This document shows positions 1 to 7,126 of a DNA stretch of 24,814 nucleotides, one piece after another. Position 1 is the stretch's first letter. Every line of letters starts with the position of its first letter. The stretch spans positions 1 through 24,814 of the forward strand of contig CALLVV010000007.1 in assembly GCA_938012815.1 (NCBI GenBank). The letters run 5' to 3'. Made by a program: the position numbers and the translations under genes. The notes beneath the pieces are model-generated. The model was given only the letters and a program-made list of their open reading frames with translations. It ran no database searches and was not told the DNA's origin. Source of the DNA: an uncultured Propionibacteriaceae bacterium (lineage in GTDB: Bacteria > Actinomycetota > Actinomycetes > Propionibacteriales > Propionibacteriaceae).

Positions 1-1
1 C

Positions 2-1177
2 CCCGCCGTCGCCGCCTCCGAGGAGGAGACGGTCAGCAACGCCTATCTGCACCTCGACGAGGCAATGGACGAATGGGCCTCGGCGCCGGCCCTTCGTGTG
101 CCGTCGAGTTATCACGGGGGTCCCTTGGATTCCTGGGACAACTCCGTCACCTATGACAACGCCCTGGTGATCATCGCCTACGCCAACCGCAAGGACCATG
201 TCGACTCCCTCACCCGGGCGAGGACAATGGGGGATGCGTTGCTGCAAATGCAGGCGAAGGACCCCATCGGCGATGGGCGCGTGCGGAACGCCTACGGGCC
301 CACGAACCTCTTCGACGCCAACGGTGTGCCGAACATCCAGACCTGGGGATCGGCGTCCGGCAACCAGGCCTGGGCCGGAATGGCGCTGGCCCATCTCGCG
401 CATGTCACCAAAGAAGCGAAGTACCGTGACGGCGCACTGCGCATCGGGGAATGGTTGCTGCGGGAAACCAAGGATACCCGTGGGCGCGGCGGTTTTACCG
501 GCGGCTACAGTTCCGACGGAACGAAGATCGAGTGGAAGTCGACCGAACACAACATCGACATGGTGGGTCTGTTCGGGATGCTTCACCAGCTGACCAACGA
601 TCACAAGTGGCGTCACGCCCGCAAGCACGCCCGCAAATTCGTCAAGAGCATGTGGGACAAGGAGGAAGGGCGTTTCCACATCGGGTCGAAGGCTGACGGC
701 GTCACCATCAACCGGGACGAGTACATTCCCGAGGACGTGCAGTCCTGGGGCTACCTCGCCCTCCAATCGGAGCGCTACCGCCGGGCACTGGACTGGAACA
801 TCGCCAACCTCGAGGTGACGGACAACTCCAACCCCTCCCTGCCGGTCGTCGGTGTGCGATTCGCCTGGCAGATCAATCCGAAACAGCCGGAAAAAAACGA
901 CGACACGGTCTGGCTGGAGGGTACCGCCCACATGGCTCTGGCGTTGCGGGTGAGCGGTAAGAAGAAGCACACGCAGAAGGCCGGCGTATATCTGGACAGC
1001 ATCCACAAGGAACAGTTGTACGGGCCGAACGCGGATGGCAAGGGAATCCAGGCCAACTCGAGGGAAGGCTTCTCCGGTGGCGATGACAAGAACCACACGA
1101 GCCTGCACACCGGCACCACCGCCTGGTACATCATGGCCAAGCAGGAACTGAACCCGTTCCACCTCGCCAAGAACTGA
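2..1177 (+). CDS. Secreted-looking six-hairpin glycosidase-like protein (5' truncated)
   Basis: The frame is open from the first bases of the window, so the gene begins upstream and 391 residues are visible. The first visible residues (PAVAASEEE) look like the end of a signal peptide with an Ala-X-Ala cleavage site, so the mature protein may start almost at the window edge; the signal itself is not visible. The protein has repeated helical blocks rich in Trp and Gly, including YDNALVIIAY, STEHNIDMVGLFGML, VWLEGTAHMALAL and a C-terminal HTGTTAWYIMAKQELNPF. This pattern is typical of bacterial (alpha/alpha)6-barrel, six-hairpin glycosidase-like proteins. I cannot assign a glycoside hydrolase family or substrate. 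Only 19 nt separate its stop from the ROK kinase, so the two are probably co-transcribed and this may supply or process the sugar handled by the next two genes. An internal ATG at 65 exists but is probably not the start. Confidence 0.7.
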   Translation, partial: PAVAASEEETVSNAYLHLDEAMDEWASAPALRVPSSYHGGPLDSWDNSVTYDNALVIIAYANRKDHVDSLTRARTMGDALLQMQAKDPIGDGRVRNAYGPTNLFDANGVPNIQTWGSASGNQAWAGMALAHLAHVTKEAKYRDGALRIGEWLLRETKDTRGRGGFTGGYSSDGTKIEWKSTEHNIDMVGLFGMLHQLTNDHKWRHARKHARKFVKSMWDKEEGRFHIGSKADGVTINRDEYIPEDVQSWGYLALQSERYRRALDWNIANLEVTDNSNPSLPVVGVRFAWQINPKQPEKNDDTVWLEGTAHMALALRVSGKKKHTQKAGVYLDSIHKEQLYGPNADGKGIQANSREGFSGGDDKNHTSLHTGTTAWYIMAKQELNPFHLAKN

Positions 1178-1196
1178 ACCGGGGCGCGATCCTGTC

Positions 1197-2147
1197 ATGA
1201 CCAACATCACGGAGCCGGGCCGGATTCAGGAGAGCCGGAAGCAGTTCCATGCGCCATCCGCCCTGGCCATCGACATCGGTGGCACAAAAACCGCATTCGC
1301 GTGGGTGGGGGCGGATGGGGGCATCATCGATTCGTTCCGGGTGCCCACACCCGTTCCGGAGACGACGCGCGACGAGGCGCTGCAGGAGTTGCGGGGTCAC
1401 GTGCGACGGGCCCGGGGGTGGCACACCCGGTTCGGCACCTGCATCGTGGTGCGCCCGGGGCTGATGAGCTACGACGTCGTCGAACTCTCCCCGAACACGC
1501 CCGCCTGGGAGGACGCGGCCCTGGCGCAGCTCGTGCGCGACGAACTCGGCGAGGTGCACATCCGCTTCGAGAACGACGTGCGCGCGGCAACCTACGGTGA
1601 GATGGTGGCCGGGAGGCTGCGGGACGCCGATCCCGGTCTGTACGTCAACCTCGGTACCGGGGTGGCCGCCGCGCTGGTGGTGAACGGCCGCATCGTCGAG
1701 GGAGCACACGGAGCCGCGGGCGAGATCGGCTACATGAAACCGAGCCCGGTGGCCGATGCGGTCAGGTGCGACAACGTCTCGCCCGCGCCATTGGAGGAGC
1801 TGCTCGGGGGGCCGGCGCTGGGCAGGCGGGCCTCGAAAGTGCTGGGGCGGGCCGTGAGCCCGCGGGAACTGTTCGCCGCGAGGGACCCGGTCTCCGCAGC
1901 CTTCGTGGGTGAGACGGCGGTGCTCATCTCGACGATGCTCGGAAACCTGTGCACGCTGCTGGATCCGCAACGCATCGTCTTCGGCGGTGGGTTTGCCCGC
2001 TCCTTCGACCGGTGGGCACCCGTCGTCCGGGCCCACATGACGGCCAGTTTCCCCTATGCCCCCGAGCTGGTCGTCTCCCAGCACGTCGCCGACGGGTCGC
2101 TCTTCGGCGCCGCCATGCTGTGTAGTGCAGATGTACCGCAACGGTGA
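1197..2147 (+). CDS. ROK-family sugar kinase
   Basis: This 316-residue protein has the ROK/actin-fold ATP-binding loop DIGGTK at residues 26-31, the catalytic base in ENDVRAA (Asp127), the phosphate-2 loop NLGTGVAAALVV (151-162) and the GAAGEIGY segment (172-179). ROK members phosphorylate glucose, N-acetylglucosamine, N-acetylmannosamine or related sugars with ATP in the cytoplasm. The usual zinc-binding run that follows the GEIGH segment is missing: the His is Tyr179 and only one cysteine (Cys191) is present nearby. There is no N-terminal helix-turn-helix, so it is a kinase and not a ROK repressor. It starts 19 nt after the upstream gene and is followed 34 nt later by a PIG-L deacetylase, which suggests an amino-sugar or deacetylated-sugar substrate. 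The exact substrate cannot be read from the sequence. Confidence 0.88.
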   Translation: MTNITEPGRIQESRKQFHAPSALAIDIGGTKTAFAWVGADGGIIDSFRVPTPVPETTRDEALQELRGHVRRARGWHTRFGTCIVVRPGLMSYDVVELSPNTPAWEDAALAQLVRDELGEVHIRFENDVRAATYGEMVAGRLRDADPGLYVNLGTGVAAALVVNGRIVEGAHGAAGEIGYMKPSPVADAVRCDNVSPAPLEELLGGPALGRRASKVLGRAVSPRELFAARDPVSAAFVGETAVLISTMLGNLCTLLDPQRIVFGGGFARSFDRWAPVVRAHMTASFPYAPELVVSQHVADGSLFGAAMLCSADVPQR

Positions 2148-2181
2148 CGCCCAGGCGCACCCGACCGACAGGATCACATCC

Positions 2182-2988
2182 ATGACAGATGTCCGAGTAC
2201 TCATGTTCGGGGCCCATCCCGATGACTGCGAGTTCGAATCGTCCGGGCTGGCCGCGCTCGTCACCCGGGCTGGCGGGGTGGTGCGGTTTGTCTCCGCCAC
2301 CGATGGTTCCAGCGGCCATCACGAGATGACCGGCCCGGAGCTGGTGGAGCGTCGTCGTGCAGAGGCCCGGGCCGGTGCGGCAGCGGTCGGGGCGACGGTG
2401 ACCAACCTCGGGTTCACCGACGGCTGGTTGTTCCCCGACCGGGCGTTGCGCGAGGCGGTGATCACCGCCATTCGGTCCTTCGGGCCGGATGTGGTCGTGT
2501 CCCCCAGGCCGTTCGACTACCACCCGGATCACCGGGCCATCGCGACGGCGGTGCAGGACGCGGGATATCTGCTCATGGTGCCCGGCATCGTCCCCGACGC
2601 GCCGGTGCCGGAAACCCGGCCGGTCATCCTGCACACCCACGACCCGTTCACCGACCCGAGGCCCTTCCGCCCCGACGTCGTGTTCGACATCGACTCGGTG
2701 CTGGAGCGGAAACTGGACGCCATCATGGCCCACGAGAGTCAGGTCCGTGAATGGCTGCCGCACATCAACGGATTCGCGGCCGAGGTTCCCGACGGGGAAC
2801 CCGCGCGCACCGAGTTCCTTCGCCTGCGGGAGCGGGAGAAGATCAACCGGATCGCGGTCAAGTTCGAGGCCGAACTGCGACGACACCACGGACGCACCCC
2901 CTCGGCTGCGGAGGCCTACGAGATCTCCGAGTACGGCGCCCCTGCGGACGCCGACCTTGTTCACGAGATGCTCGGCGTCCTCCCCTAA
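2182..2988 (+). CDS. PIG-L family zinc-dependent deacetylase
   Basis: The protein is 268 residues. It opens with the PIG-L signature AHPDD (residues 11-15) and carries a second metal/catalytic motif HPDHRA (114-119). By family knowledge His12, Asp15 and His117 would bind zinc, with Asp14 as the general base. Relatives include N-acetylglucosaminyl-PI deacetylase, MshB and chitooligosaccharide or N-acetyl-sugar deacetylases. I chose the ATG at 2182 because the conserved first beta strand (VRVLMFGAHPDD) begins there and a weak ACAGGA site precedes it; longer in-frame starts at 2056 and 2131 would add non-conserved residues that overlap the kinase end. Placement behind a ROK kinase and a carbohydrate-active protein favours removal of an acetyl group from a sugar. 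Its last 4 nt overlap the convergent dcd gene. MshB is unlikely because the context is sugar metabolism. Confidence 0.88.
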   Translation: MTDVRVLMFGAHPDDCEFESSGLAALVTRAGGVVRFVSATDGSSGHHEMTGPELVERRRAEARAGAAAVGATVTNLGFTDGWLFPDRALREAVITAIRSFGPDVVVSPRPFDYHPDHRAIATAVQDAGYLLMVPGIVPDAPVPETRPVILHTHDPFTDPRPFRPDVVFDIDSVLERKLDAIMAHESQVREWLPHINGFAAEVPDGEPARTEFLRLREREKINRIAVKFEAELRRHHGRTPSAAEAYEISEYGAPADADLVHEMLGVLP

Positions 2989-3560
2989 ACCTTGGTGCGG
3001 TGGAAGTTCAGGTGGGAACGCGACGGGGTGGGGCCCCGCTGGCCCTGGTAGCGGGAACCGTACTCCTTCGATCCGTACGGGTGCCGGGCCTCGGAGGAGA
3101 GCCGGAAGAAGCACAGCTGGCCGATTTTCATGCCCGGCCACAGCTTCACGGGCAGCGTCGCCATGTTCGACAGCTCCAGGGTCACGTGCCCGGAGAAACC
3201 CGGGTCGATGAAACCGGCAGTGGAGTGGGTCAGCAGTCCCAGGCGGCCCAGCGACGACTTGCCCTCCAGGCGGGCCGCGACCGTCGCGGGCAGGCTCACC
3301 TGCTCCCACGTCGAACCGAGCACGAACTCACCCGGGTGCAGTACGAAGCCCTCCTCGTCGCCGACCTCGATCAGCCGGGTCAGTTCGGGTTGCTCCTCCG
3401 CAGGGTCGATGTGTGGGTAGCGGTGGTTCTCGAACACCCGGAAGAACCGGTCGAGACGCACATCGATGCTCGACGGTTGGAGCATCGCGGGGTCCCACGG
3501 CTCCAGGGCGATCCGTCCCGCGGTCACCTCGGTCAGGATGTCTCCGTCGCTCAGAAGCAT
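2985..3560 (-). CDS. dcd: dCTP deaminase, probably dUMP-forming
   Basis: This 191-residue protein matches the dCTP deaminase/dUTPase fold end to end. It has QPSSIDVRLD (28-37), LHPGEFVLG (74-82), GKSSLGRLGLLTHSTAGFIDPG (100-121), VTLEL with the catalytic Glu129, and the C-terminal YQGQRGPTPSRS (171-182). The sequence closely resembles the actinobacterial bifunctional enzyme, which converts dCTP directly to dUMP and so serves both as deaminase and diphosphatase in thymidylate synthesis. Bifunctionality is inferred from that resemblance, not shown. The reading frame ends with TAG overlapping the TAA of the PIG-L gene by 4 nt in convergent orientation. No Shine-Dalgarno sequence precedes the ATG; a TAGGCT box lies 6 nt upstream. 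Confidence 0.96.
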   Translation of the reverse strand: MLLSDGDILTEVTAGRIALEPWDPAMLQPSSIDVRLDRFFRVFENHRYPHIDPAEEQPELTRLIEVGDEEGFVLHPGEFVLGSTWEQVSLPATVAARLEGKSSLGRLGLLTHSTAGFIDPGFSGHVTLELSNMATLPVKLWPGMKIGQLCFFRLSSEARHPYGSKEYGSRYQGQRGPTPSRSHLNFHRTKV

Positions 3561-3566
3561 GCACCG

Positions 3567-3572
3567 AGCCTA
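3567..3572 (-). promoter_or_regulatory. -10 box of dcd (leaderless)
   Basis: Read on the minus strand, TAGGCT (TANNNT pattern) ends 6 nt before the dcd ATG, with no Shine-Dalgarno sequence in between. Transcription would start at or next to the ATG. No clear -35 hexamer is visible. Confidence 0.5.
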
Positions 3573-3670
3573 ATGGTTTCGTGTAGCCCGTAGGATGGCA
3601 TTGGTCATCGTGTCTTTGGATCGGGTGGCATCGCTGAAGTGTGATGCCGTTCGATGACACCACTCGCTGG

Positions 3671-3700
3671 TCGACCCTGACCTGCTGCAGTGTGCATACT
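3671..3700 (+). promoter_or_regulatory. Putative promoter ahead of a 16-codon ORF
   Basis: TCGACC at 3671-3676 (4 of 6 to TTGACA), an 18-nt spacer and CATACT at 3695-3700 form a plausible promoter. The first downstream ATG (3707) comes 6 nt later. It may drive the small ORF at 3707 and contribute to the ABC exporter at 3777. Confidence 0.3.
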
Positions 3701-3706
3701 TCCCTT

Positions 3707-3757
3707 ATGTCTGTTTCGGGGGGCGACTTGGCCGCGATATTGAAACTGAGCCGCTGA
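3707..3757 (+). CDS. Possible 16-residue leader ORF (MSVSGGDLAAILKLSR)
   Basis: ATG at 3707 opens 16 codons ending TGA at 3755-3757, 19 nt before the exporter ATG. It has no Shine-Dalgarno site but sits 6 nt after a CATACT box, the same arrangement as several leaderless genes in this window. The product shows no motif. It could be a chance ORF in the exporter leader; only its position argues for it. Confidence 0.2.
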   Translation: MSVSGGDLAAILKLSR

Positions 3758-3770
3758 AGGGGTCTACCCT
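3740..3770 (+). promoter_or_regulatory. Promoter of the ABC exporter (leaderless)
   Basis: TTGAAA at 3740-3745 (5 of 6 to consensus), a 19-nt spacer and TACCCT at 3765-3770 precede the exporter ATG at 3777 by 6 nt. No Shine-Dalgarno sequence lies between, so the transcript probably starts at the start codon. Confidence 0.5.
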
Positions 3771-3776
3771 CTTCGC

Positions 3777-5660
3777 ATGAGACCTCTGGACGGACTTGGC
3801 GTGAGCCGGGGTGACGGGGCCATGTTGAGTCCCCTCGCCCGCGACCACTCAGTGCTGCAACACCACTTCCCCCGCGGCACAGCCCGCCGGGTGCTTGCGC
3901 AGGCGAGGCCGTTCAAGGGGTGGTTCATCGTCTTCGCCGTGGCTGTGCTGGGAGGCAGCGCCACCACCGTGATCCCGATGCTGCTGTTCCAACGCATCAT
4001 CGACGACGGGGTGCTCGCGGGAAACACGGGTCTCGTGGTGCAGCTGGCGCTGGTGGTCGCCGGGCTGGCGCTGGTCGGCATGGGACTGGGGCTGCTGGAA
4101 CGCTGGTGCTCGGCGCGGATCGGGGAGGGCCTGACCCACCGGTTGCGATGCCAGCTGTTCAACCGTGTCAGCAGCATGCCGCTGGCCTTTTTCACCCGCT
4201 CCAGCACGGGCAGGCTCGTCTCCCGGATCGTCGGGGACGTTGCGGGTGCGCAGCAGGCGTTCACGTCGACGTTCTCGCAGGCCCTCAGCAACGCCACCGC
4301 CCTGTTGCTCGTCCTGGGTTCGATGCTGGTGCTGTCGTGGCAGCTGACCCTGGCGGCCCTGATGCTGCTGCCCGTGTTCCTGCTGCCCGCGAAACTGGTG
4401 GCGCGACGCACGGCCCGCCTGGCGCGCCTGAGGATGGACCATCAGGCGCAGCTGACCGAAACCATGACCGAGCGTTTCACCGTCTCCGGGGCGATGCTGG
4501 TGAAGCTGTTCGGGAACCTGCGCCGCGAGTCCCGGATGTTCGAGGCCCAGGCCGGGCAGCTGGCCCGCGACGGGGTGCAGATGGCGATGATGGTGCGCAT
4601 CTTCCTGTCCGCCCTGACCCTGGCGGGCGCGTTGGCCACCGCCGTGTTCTACGGTCTGGGCGGCAACGCGGTCATCGAGGGGCAGCTCAGCCTCGGTACC
4701 CTGACCGCCATGGTGGCGCTCCTGGCGCGCCTCTACGGGCCCTTGACGCAGCTGAGCAATCTGCGGATCGACCTGATGACCGCCATGGTCAGTTTCGAAC
4801 GGGTCTTCGAGGTGCTCGACCTCAAACCCTCCATCTACGACGCCCACGACTCGATCAACGTGCCGGGCCCGCCGAGCATCGAGTTCGACAAGGTGTGGTT
4901 CACCTACCCCACGGCCTCGGAGGTGTCGCTGCCGTCCCTCACATCGGAGGGCGAAAGGGAACAGAAACGCGGCGACAAGGTGCTGAGGGAGATCAGTTTC
5001 TACGTCGAACCCGGACAGACGGTGGCGCTGGTCGGGCCGTCCGGGGCGGGCAAGACCACCATCACCCACCTGGTGGCGCGCCTCTACGAGGTCGAATACG
5101 GGGCGGTGCGTGTCGGCGGCGCCGACGTGCGGGGGCTGAAGCAGGCGAGCCTGCGCGACACCATCGGATACGTCACCCAGGACGCGAACCTGTTCCACGA
5201 CACCATCCGCGCCAACCTCCAGTACGCCATGCCGAAGGCCGAGGAACAGCAGCTGTGGGAGGCCCTCGAGGGAGCGCAGCTCGCCGACCTGGTGCGCAGC
5301 CTCCCCGAGGGGCTCGACACCGTGGTGGGGGAGCGGGGCTACCGGCTCAGCGGCGGAGAGCGGCAGCGACTTGCGATCGCCAGGCTGCTGCTGAAGTCGC
5401 CGCCCGTGATCATCCTCGACGAGGCCACCGCGCACCTCGACTCCACGTCCGAACGCCTCGTCCAGCAGGCCTTGGACGTCGCGCGGCAGGGCCGCACGGC
5501 GATCGTGGTCGCCCACAGGTTGTCGACGGTGCGTTCCGCGGACCTGATCCTGGTGCTCGAGAACGGTCGGATCACCGAAAGCGGCACCCACGACGAACTC
5601 CTGGCCGCCGACGGCGCCTACGCCAGGCTGTACCAGCACCAGTTCAACGCCTCCGGCTAG
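3777..5660 (+). CDS. ABC exporter half-transporter, fused permease and ATPase
   Basis: This 627-residue protein has an N-terminal type-1 ABC exporter membrane domain of about six helices (roughly 48-310) and a C-terminal nucleotide-binding domain. The ATPase motifs are complete: Walker A GPSGAGKT (420-427), Q-loop Gln468, signature LSGGE (524-528), Walker B IILDE (545-549) and H-loop His580. An acidic/basic insertion of about 20 residues (380-400) sits between the first two beta strands of the ATPase. It resembles MsbA/LmrA-type multidrug, lipid or peptide exporters and would work as a homodimer, since no second half-transporter is adjacent. The start at 3777 fits a leaderless promoter; an alternative Met16 would shorten only the tail. 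It is monocistronic, meeting the GNAT gene tail to tail with 13 nt between. The substrate cannot be predicted. Confidence 0.92.
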   Translation: MRPLDGLGVSRGDGAMLSPLARDHSVLQHHFPRGTARRVLAQARPFKGWFIVFAVAVLGGSATTVIPMLLFQRIIDDGVLAGNTGLVVQLALVVAGLALVGMGLGLLERWCSARIGEGLTHRLRCQLFNRVSSMPLAFFTRSSTGRLVSRIVGDVAGAQQAFTSTFSQALSNATALLLVLGSMLVLSWQLTLAALMLLPVFLLPAKLVARRTARLARLRMDHQAQLTETMTERFTVSGAMLVKLFGNLRRESRMFEAQAGQLARDGVQMAMMVRIFLSALTLAGALATAVFYGLGGNAVIEGQLSLGTLTAMVALLARLYGPLTQLSNLRIDLMTAMVSFERVFEVLDLKPSIYDAHDSINVPGPPSIEFDKVWFTYPTASEVSLPSLTSEGEREQKRGDKVLREISFYVEPGQTVALVGPSGAGKTTITHLVARLYEVEYGAVRVGGADVRGLKQASLRDTIGYVTQDANLFHDTIRANLQYAMPKAEEQQLWEALEGAQLADLVRSLPEGLDTVVGERGYRLSGGERQRLAIARLLLKSPPVIILDEATAHLDSTSERLVQQALDVARQGRTAIVVAHRLSTVRSADLILVLENGRITESGTHDELLAADGAYARLYQHQFNASG

Positions 5661-5673
5661 TGCTTCAGCGTCA

Positions 5674-6180
5674 TCACACCCGGTGGGTGCTCCCGGTCAG
5701 CTCGTGGAGCACCTCCACGTGGCCGTCGTCGGCGGTTTCCTTCCCCACCGGGCGGAACCCCGTCTTCGCCAGCACCCGCAGGCTCGCGGCGTTGCCCGCT
5801 CGGACACGCGTCGAGACCACGTCCAGGCAGAGGCCACCGAAAGCCCACCCGCACACGAGACGGAGCGCGCAGGTCGCGATCCCGCGTCCCCGGTGGGCCG
5901 GGTGCACGAAATAGGAGACGTTCCAGCGGCCCTCGTGGAGTTTCAGGTCGATTCCTCCCGCGAACCCGGCCGGGACGCGGATCGCCCACGTGAAGGAATC
6001 GGGCTCCGCGTTGTTCGCGACCCGCTCCAGATGGGCCCTGCAGCTTTCCACACCCGGCCGGCAGGGCCACCCGAACCACCGGGCGCACTCGTCGTCCTGC
6101 GCATCCGACCAGTCGTCGGCGTCACCCACGTCCGGTGCCTCAAGAATGAGGTCGTCCTCGACCAGCCGGGGAGTCCTCAT
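5674..6180 (-). CDS. GNAT-family N-acetyltransferase (RimJ/RimL-like)
   Basis: This 168-residue protein has the GNAT layout: an N-terminal TPRLVEDDLIL strand typical of the RimJ/RimL-like (Acetyltransf_3) group, a central strand ending in FVHP, the acetyl-CoA pyrophosphate loop RGRGIA (97-102), and the C-terminal NAASLRVLAKTGFRPVG segment. It would transfer an acetyl group from acetyl-CoA to an amine such as a protein N-terminus, small molecule or antibiotic; the acceptor is unknown. I placed the start at 6180 because homology begins there and a TAGGCT box lies 7 nt upstream. A longer frame up to 6249 would run through that promoter. It faces the ABC exporter tail to tail. Confidence 0.88.
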   Translation of the reverse strand: MRTPRLVEDDLILEAPDVGDADDWSDAQDDECARWFGWPCRPGVESCRAHLERVANNAEPDSFTWAIRVPAGFAGGIDLKLHEGRWNVSYFVHPAHRGRGIATCALRLVCGWAFGGLCLDVVSTRVRAGNAASLRVLAKTGFRPVGKETADDGHVEVLHELTGSTHRV

Positions 6181-6187
6181 GGCGCCC

Positions 6188-6193
6188 AGCCTA
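6188..6193 (-). promoter_or_regulatory. -10 box of the GNAT gene (leaderless)
   Basis: On the minus strand, TAGGCT ends 7 nt before the GNAT ATG and no ribosome-binding site intervenes. An overlapping TATAGG two bases earlier is an alternative. Confidence 0.45.
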
Positions 6194-6308
6194 TAACCCG
6201 ACGTGCAGCACTCCAGTGAGGCTAAAACCGTACTCGTGGCGGACGTCATCGACGACGAAATCCAAAACGAAGGTCGAGGGCCGGTTTACGGACCCGGCGC
6301 CTAGCAGA

Positions 6309-6350
6309 GCGGACCCCGGCCCGAGGGCTCCGCTAGCGTTGTGACACGAC
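6309..6350 (+). promoter_or_regulatory. Candidate promoter-operator of the PPTase gene
   Basis: The divergent gap contains an interrupted inverted repeat at 6309-6333 (GCGGA..TCCGC arms with inner CCC/GGG pairing). It is followed immediately by a TANNNT box, TAGCGT, at 6334-6339. A near-perfect 13-bp palindrome, GTTGTGACACGAC, at 6338-6350 overlaps the box and the expected transcription start. A repressor bound there would block initiation. The rest of 6181-6390 shows nothing recognisable. Confidence 0.3.
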
Positions 6351-6390
6351 CGTTTCCCCTTCCGTCGCCGAGCTGAGACGACGCCTGGGT

Positions 6391-7077
6391 GTGGATGGAG
6401 CCCGCGGTGGACCGCCGGGACTGCCGGGTGTGGAGTGTCTTCCGGGGCCGGGATCAGCGGTGGTGCTGCTCGCCGACACCGCGGCCGGGGCGGCGTGGGC
6501 TCCTCGGCGGGACGGCGTGCTCTCGCGTGAGGAGGCGGAACGGGCGGCACGGTTCGTGTTCCCTCGGCTCGGGGAGGCGTGGACCGGGGCGCATGTGCTG
6601 CTGCGCGAGGTACTGGGGCGTGCGACACTCACGTCCGCGGCTCATGTGCGGATCCGCGCCGGCGATTCCGGGAAGCCGTCGGTTGATGGGGTCGAGTTTT
6701 CGCTGTCCCACACGGGCTCCGTCGTGCTGATCGGTCTCGGGGATCTTCCGCTCGGGGTGGACGTGGAGAAGATTCCGGAGGAGCGGACGGTGGATCAGGT
6801 CGGTTCGAGTTTTCATCCACGGGAGACCGCGGAGCTGCTCGACCTTCCCGCCGACGAACGCCCCAAGGCGTTCGCGCGCGTCTGGGTGCGCAAGGAGGCC
6901 CTGCTCAAGGCCATCGGAACCGGCCTGTCGCGCGGCATTTCCCGCGACTACGTGGGCACCGGAACGGTCCCGGGAACCCCCGTCGCTGGGCTGCGCATCC
7001 ACGACGTGGCGCTCCCGGGGATGCCCGGTCACCGCGCGGCGCTTTGTGTCACGGTGTCCGCGAAACCGCTGCAGTGA
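6391..7077 (+). CDS. 4'-phosphopantetheinyl transferase (Sfp type)
   Basis: The protein has the PPTase motifs in order: SLSHTG with His107, the Mg-binding GVDVE (Asp124 and Glu126), and WVRKEALLKAIGTGL (165-179) with Trp165, Lys168-Glu169 and Lys173. Two-domain Sfp-type enzymes attach the phosphopantetheine arm of CoA to carrier domains of fatty-acid, polyketide or non-ribosomal peptide synthases. The length of 228 residues suits the Sfp/EntD group rather than the short AcpS type. The start is uncertain. GTG at 6391 gives a Gly/Pro-rich leader with little conservation, whereas GTG at 6460 or 6463 would begin just before the first conserved strand; neither has a strong ribosome-binding site. 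No synthase gene lies in the window, so the target carrier protein is elsewhere. Confidence 0.9.
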   Translation: MDGARGGPPGLPGVECLPGPGSAVVLLADTAAGAAWAPRRDGVLSREEAERAARFVFPRLGEAWTGAHVLLREVLGRATLTSAAHVRIRAGDSGKPSVDGVEFSLSHTGSVVLIGLGDLPLGVDVEKIPEERTVDQVGSSFHPRETAELLDLPADERPKAFARVWVRKEALLKAIGTGLSRGISRDYVGTGTVPGTPVAGLRIHDVALPGMPGHRAALCVTVSAKPLQ

Positions 7078-7112
7078 GACTCGACGTTCTCCACCCGGGC
7101 GGTCGTCGGGAA

Positions 7113-7126
7113 GACTTCGTGAAGTC
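7113..7126. terminator. Short hairpin between convergent PPTase and deoC genes
   Basis: GACTTCGTGAAGTC is a perfect inverted repeat located directly after the deoC stop and 35 nt after the PPTase stop. It can form a 5-bp stem with a CGTG loop on either strand. No T-tract follows, so termination is only a guess from position. Confidence 0.3.

Noticed and set aside
1924..3309. 461-codon minus-strand frame opposite the kinase and deacetylase
   Set aside because: It runs through the PIG-L gene and into dcd in another frame; it is a codon-bias shadow.
3849..5639. 596-codon minus-strand frame opposite the ABC exporter
   Set aside because: It is an antisense shadow in GC-rich DNA: the plus-strand protein has all ABC motifs, while this frame is low-complexity Arg/Gly/His with no domain.
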